From Struthio camelus (lineage: Eukaryota; Chordata; Aves; Struthioniformes; Struthionidae), in the NCBI RefSeq assembly GCF_040807025.1, contig NC_090964.1:10006214-10070213 (forward strand): 64,000 nucleotides of DNA, given 5' to 3'. The position numbers were made by a program, and so were the translations under genes. Positions 1 through 12,900 of this stretch are shown one piece after another (position 1 is the first letter of the stretch; the number at the start of each line of letters is the position of its first letter). The notes under the pieces were generated by a model. That model worked only from the letters and a program-made list of their open reading frames with translations. It did not search any database and was not told the DNA's origin.

Positions 1-1590
1 GAATTAGTATAATGTACAGATCAGTGCAAACACCTGTTTAGATAGAGAATTAACAAGATATGCAGTAATCTACTTTCAATTATGGTGCCTTTTAAGAGAT
101 TTCTGATAAAAGACCTTCCCTCTCTCATTCGCTTCCTAAAACAAATAAAATAAAATAAAACAAACAACCAAGGAAGCAATTTTTCAAATGCCCCAAATCC
201 AGGTATACTAATTATTAGAATTGCTAGAATGAACTAAAAATAGGTTTGGATTGTCAAACCACTGCACTTTGTAAATACTTACAGGGCTGAATGCACTGTT
301 ACAGCAAGTAAGTACTGATTCCATTTGTATACATCAGGTTTTTTTCAGGAAGCCACAAGCCACTTGTACAGCCCTTCCAACCCCACTTTCAGTTTCTCAG
401 CTTCTGAATAATGATCTGTCCTATACAGAGACTTGTGGCCTTTGTCTTGTAAAGTCTACTGCACCTCTAAAGGAGAGAGACATTAAAAAGTGAAAACCAC
501 AACATTTCTCTGACAAATCTCATCCGACTGGTAGTTCAGCTCTACAGCAATACAAATAAAAGAAAATGAAAGCCTAGGGTGTTTTACTCTGAAAAAACCT
601 CAAGGTGTTAAAACCTTACAGACCTTTCCCTCAAGCTTTTTTTTTTTTTTTTTATTTTGAAAACATTTTCTGGGTGTTGATTTTATGTACTGCATTCCTG
701 AAGATTACAATTTGCATATAAACTTCCAGTAAGCAAGAAAGACATTTAAGAACCTTTCTGGATGCTGTGTCTTGACATTCAATGAGGCAGGTAATAAATG
801 AAATTAATTCAGCATGATTAACACCATTGCCATCTCCAAAGTGTGTTTGCAAAGAGACCTTAAAGGAGTTAGGAATTGAAACTCAGAGACTTCAGAGCTC
901 AGGCCGCTGTGCACCAATATTTATATCATCATTAGCGCATTCATAATTCAGTCACAGTAGGAGAGAGCTCTCAGCAAGTGCAGTGCTGCCACCACAGTTG
1001 TGAATAAACTGGAGATGTGTTTGCAAATTTAAAGCAGCCACAGAGGCGTAAGTGCACTTTACCTCTGCTTACGCAGAGGATGACAGCAGCCAAGCTACTG
1101 TATATGCATAGCCAGGAGCAGTGTGGCCAAGTGGAATGAACTCCAGCACTGCTCTGTATGCAAAGTAAAATAAGGATGTCCAGCTATTTGAAAAAAAAAT
1201 ATTCTAAGGGGCTGGACTGAAATGCCATGTCTAGGCTATCAGTTCAAATCCAAAAAAGAGCAGCAAGCATATCTCAAGCCAATGATAAACAAAACCAAAA
1301 CTACAGAAGCAGTAAGAAGAAATGTATTCTCAGGGCCAAGAATTTTATGCAGATGTAACCCAAATGGAAGGCTTGAGGTCTTGAGAATTTACACTCCAGT
1401 AAACATGGGGAGGCAGTTTTTGTTGTATTCCAATATTATTGCAGCTGTTGCTACTGAAGGACAGTTGTTGCTACCAAAACAAAAAAAAACCCAAACCAGA
1501 AAAAAAAAACACAGAAAAAGCATAGATGAACATTTTGAAAAAAAACACATGTACACAACTTGAGTGAAATCCTGTAAATTAATTCCAACT
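1..1590. other. Intergenic or distal flank downstream of CLSPN; no gene recognised
   Basis: I see no exon with conserved protein similarity on either strand. The stretch is AT-rich and has a long T run at about 639-653. A TTTATT at 651-656 is a possible distal minus-strand AATAAA signal, so some of this could be an extended CLSPN 3' UTR. The open frames here are short and low in complexity. Confidence 0.5.
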
Positions 1591-2846
1591 GCTTCCAAAA
1601 TTAAAAACAAGTTTTATTGTAAAATTGCACTCCAGTTAGTACCATAACTCTTTATAAACATAATATACAGTAGAATATTTTACATGTAGCACACCAAGTG
1701 TATGCTTATGATGTTACAAAATTTACAGTTCAGGATTCTTCTCTGACAGAGTCAGCAACATAAGTATTTGAAATGAAGTCTTAGGAAGATGTTTAGTGTT
1801 ACAGAACAGGCCACTGTATCACTATAATCAAGTCTCTACTTCTACACATTCAGCGTATAATCAGAGAGGCTGTATATTCTAATTGCGTCTTAAGTTTCTT
1901 TCACACAATCTAGAATAGCTGTGAATAATGGTTCCTTATTATCTCATTTCCTCATTCTAGGGAAGGCCTTTCATTTCTAGCTGTTCAGAAATGGATGATT
2001 TGTCATGGAGGACTGCAGCTTGAATGAAAACAAGGGGACAGATAATTTAAGAGAGTCTTCAGTTGTTCATAACAAAACAAAAAACTCCAAAACCAAAGCA
2101 AACAAAAAACCTGCACATCTCCTTTTCCTCTCCTACATCTGCCATTCACATTCTTCCTTCTCCGCACACATTCAGACATGTGTATGAATATAAGCAGTAA
2201 TAAAAACTTGAAAAGAAATCTCTATCATACTGCCTCATAAAAGACTGGGGCTTTTTTTTTTCCCCTTAAGTATATATTTCAAACGTAAACTAGAACATCT
2301 CAAGATGCCAACTAGTAAATATTTAATGTTAGAGAAAATAAGACATTGAAGGGAGCCATAGTTACCTTAGTAATGAAAGTGTAAACAACGTGTGTCCTGC
2401 TGTATTTAACACTGCTTCCTTCTTATCCAAAATGGCAGGAATACCTCCTTCATCTGTGCTTTAAACTTATTGCAGCATCTCTGCATCATACCCATCACAT
2501 GAATGGTATTTTTCAGTAATGAAGAGATACTATTGAAACATTTGAGACTGCGAGGACTGTATACAGTAGTGTAAGTTTCCTTAAGGCTCGGGCAGAGACC
2601 AAGTTAGCATTTCATTCCAATCCAAGCATGGATTTTGTGCTCTCTTGTTTGCCACGAAACATTGAAAAAGACTAAGTGGAATAAACAAGACCATTGCCTG
2701 GAAATTACTGGAACTTGCTAAGTGGAAGCAGAGCGAAGAATATATAGCAATTGTTTTCCCTTTGGATAATCGCTGTTAGAGACTTGCAAACTAAACTGCA
2801 ACTGGCAAAGAGATAAGATAAAACTTCCGGCCCTAAACAAAAATAT
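1591..2846 (-). other. CLSPN: CLSPN 3' untranslated region
   Basis: This lies directly downstream of the CLSPN stop codon (TGA at 2847-2849, minus strand). TTTATT at 1613-1618 is AATAAA on the minus strand and is the best proximal poly(A) signal, so cleavage is expected near 1590-1600. The end is inferred; no transcript evidence is available. Confidence 0.5.
1613..1618 (-). terminator. CLSPN: Candidate CLSPN poly(A) signal (AATAAA)
   Basis: A canonical AATAAA hexamer on the minus strand, 1.2 kb past the CLSPN stop, inside AT-rich UTR-like sequence. A second candidate lies at 651-656. Confidence 0.4.
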
Positions 2847-3901
2847 TCAGCTTTCCAAGTACTGGAATATACTTGGACTTGGACTCGTTTGTGCTGTGCT
2901 GTTAATCCTGGGCCGCTTGGCCAGGGATGTTATTATTGCAGTAGGACCTCTTTTCTTCACCTATAAAGGAGAAAGATATATTAGTAAATACAAAATCTCC
3001 AAACAGTTTAAATTCTGAATTATGAGAGTACGTATTTGGTGTGAGAGCACATATTTCTACAACTGGACATCACTGAAAATATTTAAAATACCAATGCTGC
3101 TAACTGCTTGGCAATGCTTAATATCTGTACGCTTAAATAATCTAGTAACAACAGCATAATCAGCCAACAGTCTATGACACAGCAAAGTATTACACAACTG
3201 ACAACATATTCCCACATAAATCTTTACCTGAAGTTTTGATTTCTCCTTTGCCTCTTCGCTCTTGTCTGGAGAAAGTGTGTGAAAGACAAAATTCCTTGAA
3301 TTTCGAGGAGCATTTGGATTAAGATCTGACATTGCCGCTAGTTTCTGAAGTACAGCTTTCGGTCTATTCAAGAGAGACCCATTTTTTAGCTGAAGAACAA
3401 AGAAAGGCTACATTAAGCCACACACAGTCATGGCAGTTCTTTTAGTAGGATACTGTTCATAGAAAAGACTACTCCCTCCTAACATGTTACTGAGTATTTC
3501 CTCACTACCATACAAAGCACTGATGGCCAGAACGTAGGATTAGCCAACTCAGATACGTTCTACGGATGCAGTATGGAAACATGATTTTTCAAAACCATTA
3601 CTAACCTGGACGTCACTGGCAGGTCTGAAAGCTTCAAATGGGTTTCTGGGCAACAGTTTTGTTTCTTGTACCACTACTACAGGGCTTGCTAGCAGAGATA
3701 AAGAGGAGAACGCCAGTTTTTGAACTTCATGTGAAAGAATATAATTTTATATCAAAGTAAATTTTATATCAAACTAAGGAACTCAGAATTGACAACAGAC
3801 AATAAATACTGCAGACAAAAATAATCCACATCAAATTATACTACTGATAGATACTGGAGACTACGAAGCCACAGCTGAAAGTTAAGCGCGCTCTCTCTCT
3901 C

Positions 3902-3932
<31 letters not shown>

Positions 3933-6900
3933 CATTTGTTTCCCATTTCAATAAGATGTACACTTACCTTTCTTCTGTAAGGACTTCGCAGTTACTTTTT
4001 TTGCTAGTTTCATAAATTGGCTATCTTCACCGACTTCCTCCTCCTCCTCCTGCTCTTCATTTTTTTCCTTCTGTAGCAGAGAAGGTATTTTGTTAAACTG
4101 AAAAAGCTTACATTAAGAATGAACATTTCATTCAGTAATTCAGGCAGACCAAGCCCTTTCATTACATGAATTTATATATTTGTTCTTAATTTCTTTCTAC
4201 TGGAAAAGTTTATTGCAATTTGTTAGATACTTTATCATCTTCATTCTATCTATTAATGAGCAACAACATCACATTCAGCTGACAAAGCTGACCTACTGCT
4301 GAAACTTCTAAAACATGGTGTTATGTTCCCAGCACAAGCGATCCACTCTAGCTTTGACAGTGACTTGTTTCAGAACATAGTTCCTTGGCCTCTCCCTTCT
4401 GAATTAGTTCCTCCCTCTGTAAAATACTTGTAGAAGAGAAATAAAGAGCAAAATTCATGTTGAAAACATGAATGAGAATATGTTTATGAACGGCATTTTC
4501 TCCAGAGTGTAAGCTGACAACCTAACAATTTCACATCCGGCATTGGCATCGGGAAGGATTAAGCAAGATACCTTACTGGAAACTAACCAATACCTGCTCA
4601 CGAAGCCACTGTTCTCGCTCAAATCGCTCTTTCCTCCACTTTGCCTCTGTCTCATCAAGCTCTTCATTTTCATCATCGTTATCTGACTCTCTTTGAAACA
4701 GGTCAATCTGTGAAGCATCATCTAGACAAGAAGATAAAATAATTATCTTTTCTAAACAATTCTGGAAAATGTATGTCAGAAATGAACTACATGCAGAATG
4801 CTTTCTCTCATTTAGATGGATGACAGATGGAGCCAGAACATTTAGCAACAAAGAGACAAAAGACCCAGTGGAAATGCACCTACAGGGATTACTGGGCAGC
4901 ATCATTTGACAAGATTAGAATCATTTGGCCAGCTTTAAACACAGAGAAGAACTAAGGCAGGATACTCAAGCATTCTGCAGACAGAATCTGTGTTGCTTAC
5001 ACATATGTAAACCACGTTCTTATTTAAACACACAGGTAACTTAGTAGCCACGAGCGAGTATTAAAATTTACGCTTGCCCTAATCTATTGCTTATTCTTCA
5101 CTACCATTAAAACATGAATGTTTCTTCTTAATTTACTGGCTTCTATGTAGAACACAAAGACAGTCTCCAGTCTGCACTACTATGAATAAGCAAGTCTTGT
5201 GTCAAAGGCAGAGTCAGCGCACCAGGAATTTTCTCTAGCACGTTAACTGTCCTTTGCCTTGTTTGAGGCAAAAAGACTGACTATGGAAATACATAGCATC
5301 ACTTATTTCCAAAGGAAACATTCAGTCCCTACTATGCAGGTTTCCACCTTTTACACAATGACCTTTTCCAAATTTTCATCCCCGTTTACTGACTACAGAT
5401 CAGAAAGGTACCTATGTTCTTCCATCTAAATCTCCTCATTCTGCCAGGGCCATCACTGTGTAGGTCCCCATCAATAAGATACCTCTCTTGGTACAAGCGT
5501 AACTGACGCTTATCGTCATCAAGCATTGCCTTCCTATTAAAATAAAGGAAAGACGTTTGGGTTAGTCCAGATTATACCTGAGAGCCATGACTTCACACAC
5601 ACAAACATATACCCATACTGTCACTGACATGTGTAATTTCTGGATTTGATTTTCTAATTCCACATCAGTAGGGAGTTCCTCATCAATAATCTCTTCTTCA
5701 TATTCGTTCAGGTCTTCGCCATCATATTCATCCTCACTTCCCACATCACTCCCTGACAGCTCTGCCTCATCTTCCATGAAATCCTGTAGCTTTCTATAAA
5801 AGAATGTTAAAAGAGTTCAGTGTGGCAGACCCATAACCATCATACACAATTTTCTGAAAGCATTGTCTATATTTTGACATAACATTAGCACATATCATAG
5901 AAGAGAAAATATGATTCACTTGTAATGTTTGAAAGGATTAAGAGTAGAGTTCTTAGATACACAGCCTGCCAACATGAAACACCCCAGATTATTGTCATCC
6001 ACCAGATTTCTTGCTAGTTGTCTATCAAATGTGAGCATAATAATAGATGTTTCACCTACTAGAATATGGACCTTAAGACATGAGGAATGAGAGCGACGTT
6101 CCCCCACTCCCTTTTTTGGCAAAAAAAAGCATTGCATTGCTTTCATCCCAGCCTCTTGTTTTCCATTTTAAATGTTACTAGCTCTTCTATGGCCCATCAG
6201 CAACATGGTTAAGGTCATGCAACCCAACAGCACCAAACCATAAAATCAAAAACCGGAGCCAAAACCACAGTCATATAAACAGCAGCTCAATAAGAAACAG
6301 CTGTGCTCGAGCCACTAACACTGGGGCAAGGGGAGGAACTACAGATTAAATTTCTAGTGCTATTAATATTTTACTCTTTCTGGCAATTAAGACAAAATAA
6401 ATCTACTTACAGTTTTTTCTTCAAGACCTGTCTATGTCTCAACAGTTCTTCTTCATCACTAATTTCTGCCTCTTCAGCATCACCATCCTCACTCTTTTCA
6501 TCCTGTCCCAAAAAAAAAAAAAAAAAAAAATTCAGAAGTGTAGGAATTTCTGAAAGTGGGTTGCTTTGTAATGTCAGCCTCCTCTGTCCTTCAATCAATA
6601 AACATGTACTAAAACAACGCAGACTTTGCAAAGACTTTGCTAAGCTAAAATGTTTTTTCCAGTATACTGGAATATTAAGTAGATATTTTAAGTGATTCAA
6701 ACTGGTCTTAAAAATGTTTCAGTAACTTCTTCTGGAAGACGTGATACTTTGTACTGATGAATATATTAAAAAACTGAGAAGATAAATGCATTTCTTATAG
6801 TCAGAATGCAGTAGCAATCACTTTGTTCCATCAGCTCGTACCTCTTCACTATCAAAGGCATTGTCATCTGTCAAAAGCTGAAAATCACCAAGTTCTTCTT

Positions 6901-9900
6901 GCTCCTCCTCATCTTCCTCTTCCTCCCTATGGGAAAAATTAATGAAAGAAATATATGCTTTCATTTGACCAACAACGATGGTTTTGCCTCAATTCAAAGC
7001 AAGACTGCACCCGCCACGTTAGCTGGTCTCAGGCAATTATCTAAGAAAGAGTCTGAAGAGCATCAATGCTTCAAATCCTTAGGTCCTGACCTGCATAAAA
7101 CCGTGTGGCAAATACTAATTTCTGAATTTACTGCTCTCCATTATTCCTCCTGGATCCCTTCAATATTCCAAATGGTTAAGTCGCACTATGCTTTTGTCAA
7201 GCACCTATATGCCTTTCCAGTTTAACCAGTGGAGAAAATATATTTGCTCGTGGGTCTTGAGGTCTGGTAACAGCCCAGAACCCTAAAGCCCTAACAGTCT
7301 TTTCTCAGTTTGATGAAAGTACTTCAACACACCTTTCACTATCACTGAAAGACAAAGATGAATCTCCCTTCACAGTACCCATCGGAAACTATACTTCCTT
7401 ATGTGTCTGTCAGTATATGCTTCCAATTTAAGGAATGATCACTGAGCAATTTGCAATATTCCTCCCTTCACCTCCAAAACAGACCACACTTTCTCTTGGG
7501 TCATTTTGAATTGATGTTGAACAGGAGGAAAACATATCAAGAGTGAAATGTGACAAGTGCCACTATAGAGTCTTGTAAATCTACAAAGAACAACACTAAC
7601 CTGTCTGTTGGGAAGGAGCCTGAACAAAGCGCTAGAGCTTCTGCCATTGGATCTTCTACGTCACTGTCTTTTTCAGCCTTAGAAGATGCTGAAGATGTCC
7701 ATGTTGGAGAACCTGCTACAAAAACAAATAAGATGGAAACTTATTAGACAGAGATGTTTGAGCTCCTAGAACATCAGAAAGCATCTTGGAAATGACAAGT
7801 TAGCATGCACCTATAAAGGCAACAAATTGTTAAAGCTCTCAGAACTCTCCGAAGTTCCAAATTTTGCATTAGCACCCAGAACTGAAGTATATGTTAGTGT
7901 AAAGCTTATAGATCAGGTCACCAGCAAATCCAGGAACAGAATTTCAGGACATACTCTGAGACACAAATTTTCCTGAACAAAGATTGAGCAGTTCTTCCAT
8001 GTTTTGCTTTTTGTTGCTGCTGGTATTTGGCACGTGTTCAGTTTGACTGCTAAACTGCCCAGAACACAAGTCCAATAATTCATCCATGTTGGCATCCATT
8101 GCATTCTCATCCATACTAGCCAGAGTCAGCTGATGCTTTGAGGACTGATATTTATTCCTATGTTGTCCAACATTCAGAAACCTGAAAAAAAGTCTTTGAT
8201 TAGAAAAACCTTACAAGTATAATTTTTTGACTACTAGCAGAGCTTTTCTCCGGAAAACTTCCTATGATATGATTATTGCATAAGTGACATTATGGGGTTC
8301 CACACTTGAATCTCATTTCAGATCCTCCTCGGTCTTTTTGGAAAACTGCCACTGATCTGTTTCTTTAATTAATATATCTTGAAAATGTAAGCCAGACAAA
8401 TATTCAAATCACAACTTATTTCACAATTGCTGATTTACCTGACAAGGTAAATGCAAATAAGAACACTCAAAAATATTCATGAACAAATAGACCTTAACAG
8501 TGACATTTTTTTTTAATATTGAGAAATACGACTGATTAGTAAAAGGTGGTTCTCAGTGGCACAGCGTACCATGTACAAGTTACCAAAGCACAGAATAACA
8601 TCGGCTATTTATTCTACAACCCCTCTACGTAACCTAGAGGAACTCCTCTAAATCCCAAGTGCTGATCTATATGTCCTATTTCAGTTAAAGGATATAAAAT
8701 CTCATCCTTTACACCTGCAACTTACCCATCTGCATCAAGCAGCTGGCTCTGAGTGTCATCTTCCAGAGAAAATTGAAACTGTGATTCTCCAGGCCCTGGA
8801 AATAAACTCTTGGGCTCAGGAGAGGCATTATACAGGTCCTGGGAATCTTCTATGGGAAGAGAGGGCTCAGACATCTTTCCTGAGCTCTACTCAAGGGGAA
8901 GCAAAAATACACATTTTATTTGCTTTGCAACCCTAGAAATCAAAAGCAAGAACTGGATAAAACATTTAAGCTATTTTAAAGGATAAACATGCAGACTTAA
9001 AAGAAGTTAAAGTATGTCCACATTGTTCTGATATATCATTAAGAGTTCACTGACATGAGATGTTGCGTAGCCCACGTAAGCATACTTTAAAAAAAAAAAA
9101 AACGTAGATATCAAAAGTGGTTATAACATCTTTTCTTTGACACTTTAGAATGTTAGCTTTTATAATGTCTTTTTTATCCATTCTAACGTGGAGACATTTT
9201 AAACTCTAGGGAGAGCTTGCTTTTCTGAAATCTTAGTCATATAAAGGATATTAGCTAGATGCCTTCTTCTGCTATTATTTTTTTAATACATATGACAATC
9301 AGGATTAAATATATTTATTCATTACCCATTGTGTTAGTATATGACGCGAATAGGACCGAGAATCTTACCTTGGAAGCAGAGCTGATAAAGCTTGTTTTGA
9401 AAAAACCTGGGGAGGGGGACCTGAAACCTCCTGCTGCAGATAAAAAATTCCCTCCACGTGACATCTGTTTGTTGCAGGGCTGATATGATGGAATCATGGA
9501 GCCAATCAGCTCAAAGCTGCTGTTATGGCTATTCTCTTTTGCTGGTGTTGGCAGAGAAAATGAATCATCGTCTTCTAAAAAGAAAGCAAATATTTTAATA
9601 TAATGCTTAACTTCTGTATTAAAAGAAAGTTTTCCCACTTTCTAACCAAACCACAAATGAATTAAATTCTTCCTGCGATATATGCATGGGGCATGAAAAA
9701 CAGCTATTTGCTGCTTCTTCATGACATCTTTTTATGTTCTGGAAGACAGCTATGTTCTCCCCTGGTCTCTTTTCCAGATGAAATAGATCAACTTCTTTCA
9801 AATTTACAGTCTGCTCATCTACTGTGCAGCGTGTCTACATCTTATCAAAATGCACCACCAAAAACCGAAGGCAACATTTCTACTGAGACCTCTTCAGCGC

Positions 9901-12900
9901 TGTATCAGAGTTTTCTAGTTTGAAGAAATTCATATTAAAGCATCCTCAAATATCTACCTTTTTGCAAAAGCATCATATTCTTTTACCCGATTTTATTTGT
10001 GGTCCAGCAAAACCTTCAGATGCAACTCTGCAACACCAACATCTTGCCAGAAATACGTTACTTTGTGCTTGTATGTTGGACTTCTTCATAAACAAGACAT
10101 ACTGCACTTTTCTACAGAATTTCATCTTACTGATTTCTGATTGTTCCTACATTTTTACCAATATCATTTTGAGCTCTATTCTCCCCTACTTCTTTCAAGC
10201 CCCCCCAGTCTTTCATCAAAAAAATGTATAATCATGCTTTCCAATATATACAGGTGATGAAACAACAAAATCATTGAATACCAATCCCAATTAGAAATTT
10301 CTACATGTGCCCTTTGGGGGAAAAAAAAAAAAAAAAAAGTAGCTATAATAGAAGGTCTACTTTACCTAACTTGGTAGGTCCTTTGTCTGCAGCTTCTTCT
10401 ATTTCAAGTTTCTCATCAGGAAGAGAATATCTGCAATTTATTAAATAAAATATATTTGTTAAAATATACCAGACAAAGTTCTATTATTTAATCAAACCTA
10501 ACAGCAAAAAATACAGTAACACACAAAAGTGTACTTAGTAGACTGCAATCAGAAAATTCAGCTAATACACAATTACAGTTGTTTGGTTTTCTAGCAAAAT
10601 ATATATGAATGCACATGTAACTACTGGAACTGGACAGAAAAAACACTCGTAAAAGGCACTTGAAAAGGACATCACATATCCTTACATTAAAGCAAGTAAT
10701 ACTTGCACTAAAACCAAACTCTCTACCATGTATATTAATCAGATTTAAAATTGCTTGGACACCATTTCTAAAGGTTGGTTCATTTACCCCATTTTGGAGG
10801 AGCTGTCTTTAAACAGCATCAACGTAGACTCCGTTGAAGATGGTTTGGGAACAGAGTCACAGTGTGCAGTTTTATCCACCTTTTCTCCATCAATTGATTC
10901 TTTATCAGTTTCTTTTTCACCATCTTCAATGTGTTTCTCTTCTTCATTATCTTCCTCGGCCTCACCAAGGAGAAACTCCACAGTCTTTAAAAAACAAACA
11001 AACAAACCAGGTATATAGTGTTTACTGCTTTGATCCGCCTACTTCCATGCATACTTTTAGAAGAAAAGCATTAACATATGGAAGATGAAACTGACAGACA
11101 TTTTCAGTTCTTATATATGCCTATCTCACTCTGAGCAAATTGGCATAGAGATGCTTGAAACAGCCAAGCCATTTCGATCCCTTTTAAAAAGGGAAAGCTA
11201 TGGCTAACCCTATCCCTGACCACGTAGGTGATCTCAGTTAAGCATGCATACACACCACAGAAATTGTCCCCCATGTACAATGAGCCAAGGATACATAAAA
11301 AGAGCAAGTGGCACTAGAATCTTTCATACGCTTATTTTTGTTTTCAATAGTGTTTAGACAAAGAAATAAACTACTGGTAAGTTTTCAGTAAACAAAATCC
11401 TGAACATTCTAATTGTAACAATTCTTCATACTCTTCAGAACTGTTTGGCAATTTCCGTCATCTTAATAACATAAAAAATTCTAATTTAGTTATGAAGGGT
11501 CAGCAGAACTGAGGAGCCGACTAGGCTATGTAAAAATGCTGCATATAGACCTCATGATTGCCTTCTTCCTCTTCCTCAGACTCATCTGTCATTTCTTCCT
11601 CCTCCTCCTCCTCCTCTTCTTCCTCCAACATGTCTTCATTATCCAGTTTAAAGAGAGCTTGCCGCTTTTGGCGTTCCTCAATCCTGCGGAGTTTCATGGC
11701 CTCCTGGAGTTTAGCCTTCAAAGCTTGTAGCTTTTCACCTACACAGAAATGAATAAGTTTATATATTAGATGTACTACAATGACTCCTTAAACTTTATTG
11801 CCTTCAAACATCCAATTTAACGTAACTATGTGCACAAAAAAGGGAATTAAAAACCTACTTATTTTAAAATGCTTTTTTATGAATTGATCTGCCAGCTAGA
11901 AGAACTAGAGCATCTAGCTTCAATGAGTTCCATTTAGGGAGGCAACACAATCTCATGAATTATCAAGATTTCTCATTATCCATAAATGCCACTGGCACAG
12001 TCCTCTGAATGAGTAGGGTCTGTCTTTCTACTGTGTCTTTCGGGAACAACAGCTTCCAATTGCCATAGGCAGATGTGCTATAGCACATGAAATAATTAAA
12101 AGCAGCTAAAAATAATACATGCCTATAGTACCAGCCAAATCATCTATTTCTTTTAATGGATACTACGTGACAGTCACATTCCACATGTATTTTGTTTGCA
12201 AATATACATACTTCTATTAAGAAACTGCAGTATAAAAATAAATAGGGATGGAAGAATTACTAAATGAGAATAGCACACAAGGAATTTGAGAGTTACTTTT
12301 AGAGGGTTGATGGAAGAGAATACGGTGGATAAATGTTTATATAAATCTGACTTAGAGCAACCTGTTCTTCAATGGCCAGTACTATTTAAGAAGTTTTTTT
12401 TTTTAAATTGAGAATACTCGTTAGAAAAAAATATATATATCCAACGAAACAAATACACGTTAATTTTAGAGATAAAAATTATTTCATTTGTGTTTCATGG
12501 GGCAGACTGGGGATAGGAGAAGATTGGGGGGGGTGGGAAGGCAAAGTGTTTTCCAGGTCAGCCATCATTACTTCTCTTCCCAAACCTACCTGGCTTTGTG
12601 TGGACTGTTTCATCTAAGCTTTCTGTAACTAATACTGCTGGCACCACATCTGCTTTTAGTTCCTCTTTTCCTTCAGATGTAGTCTCCTTACGAATAATGT
12701 TCATGTTTATGGTCCGTTCAACTTTGGATTTCGACGTTTGAAGAGTGTGCTTCAAGAAACGTGCTTTCAAGGCTTCTAATTCTTTAAATGCACATTAATT
12801 ACATTTCAAAATGCAAATTAAATGAATTTGATAGCATTTACAAGAGCAAAAAACCCAACAGCTTGTGTGTTAAAGTTGTAACAAGAGTAGGATGAGAATT

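Noticed and set aside
5619-5630. Downstream CLSPN exon 19 donor ending ACA|GTATGG
   Set aside because: It would insert extra residues or break the conserved HMKAMLDDD stretch. The AT|GTCAGT donor at 5629 with acceptor at 5533 preserves it exactly.
6510-6530. A21 run as a possible retroposed poly(A) tail
   Set aside because: On the CLSPN strand it is the pyrimidine tract of the exon 18 acceptor. No retroelement body was found beside it.
9693-10231. Two plus-strand open frames in a CLSPN intron
   Set aside because: No conserved motif or splice context; they lie antisense within the intron between exons 12 and 13.
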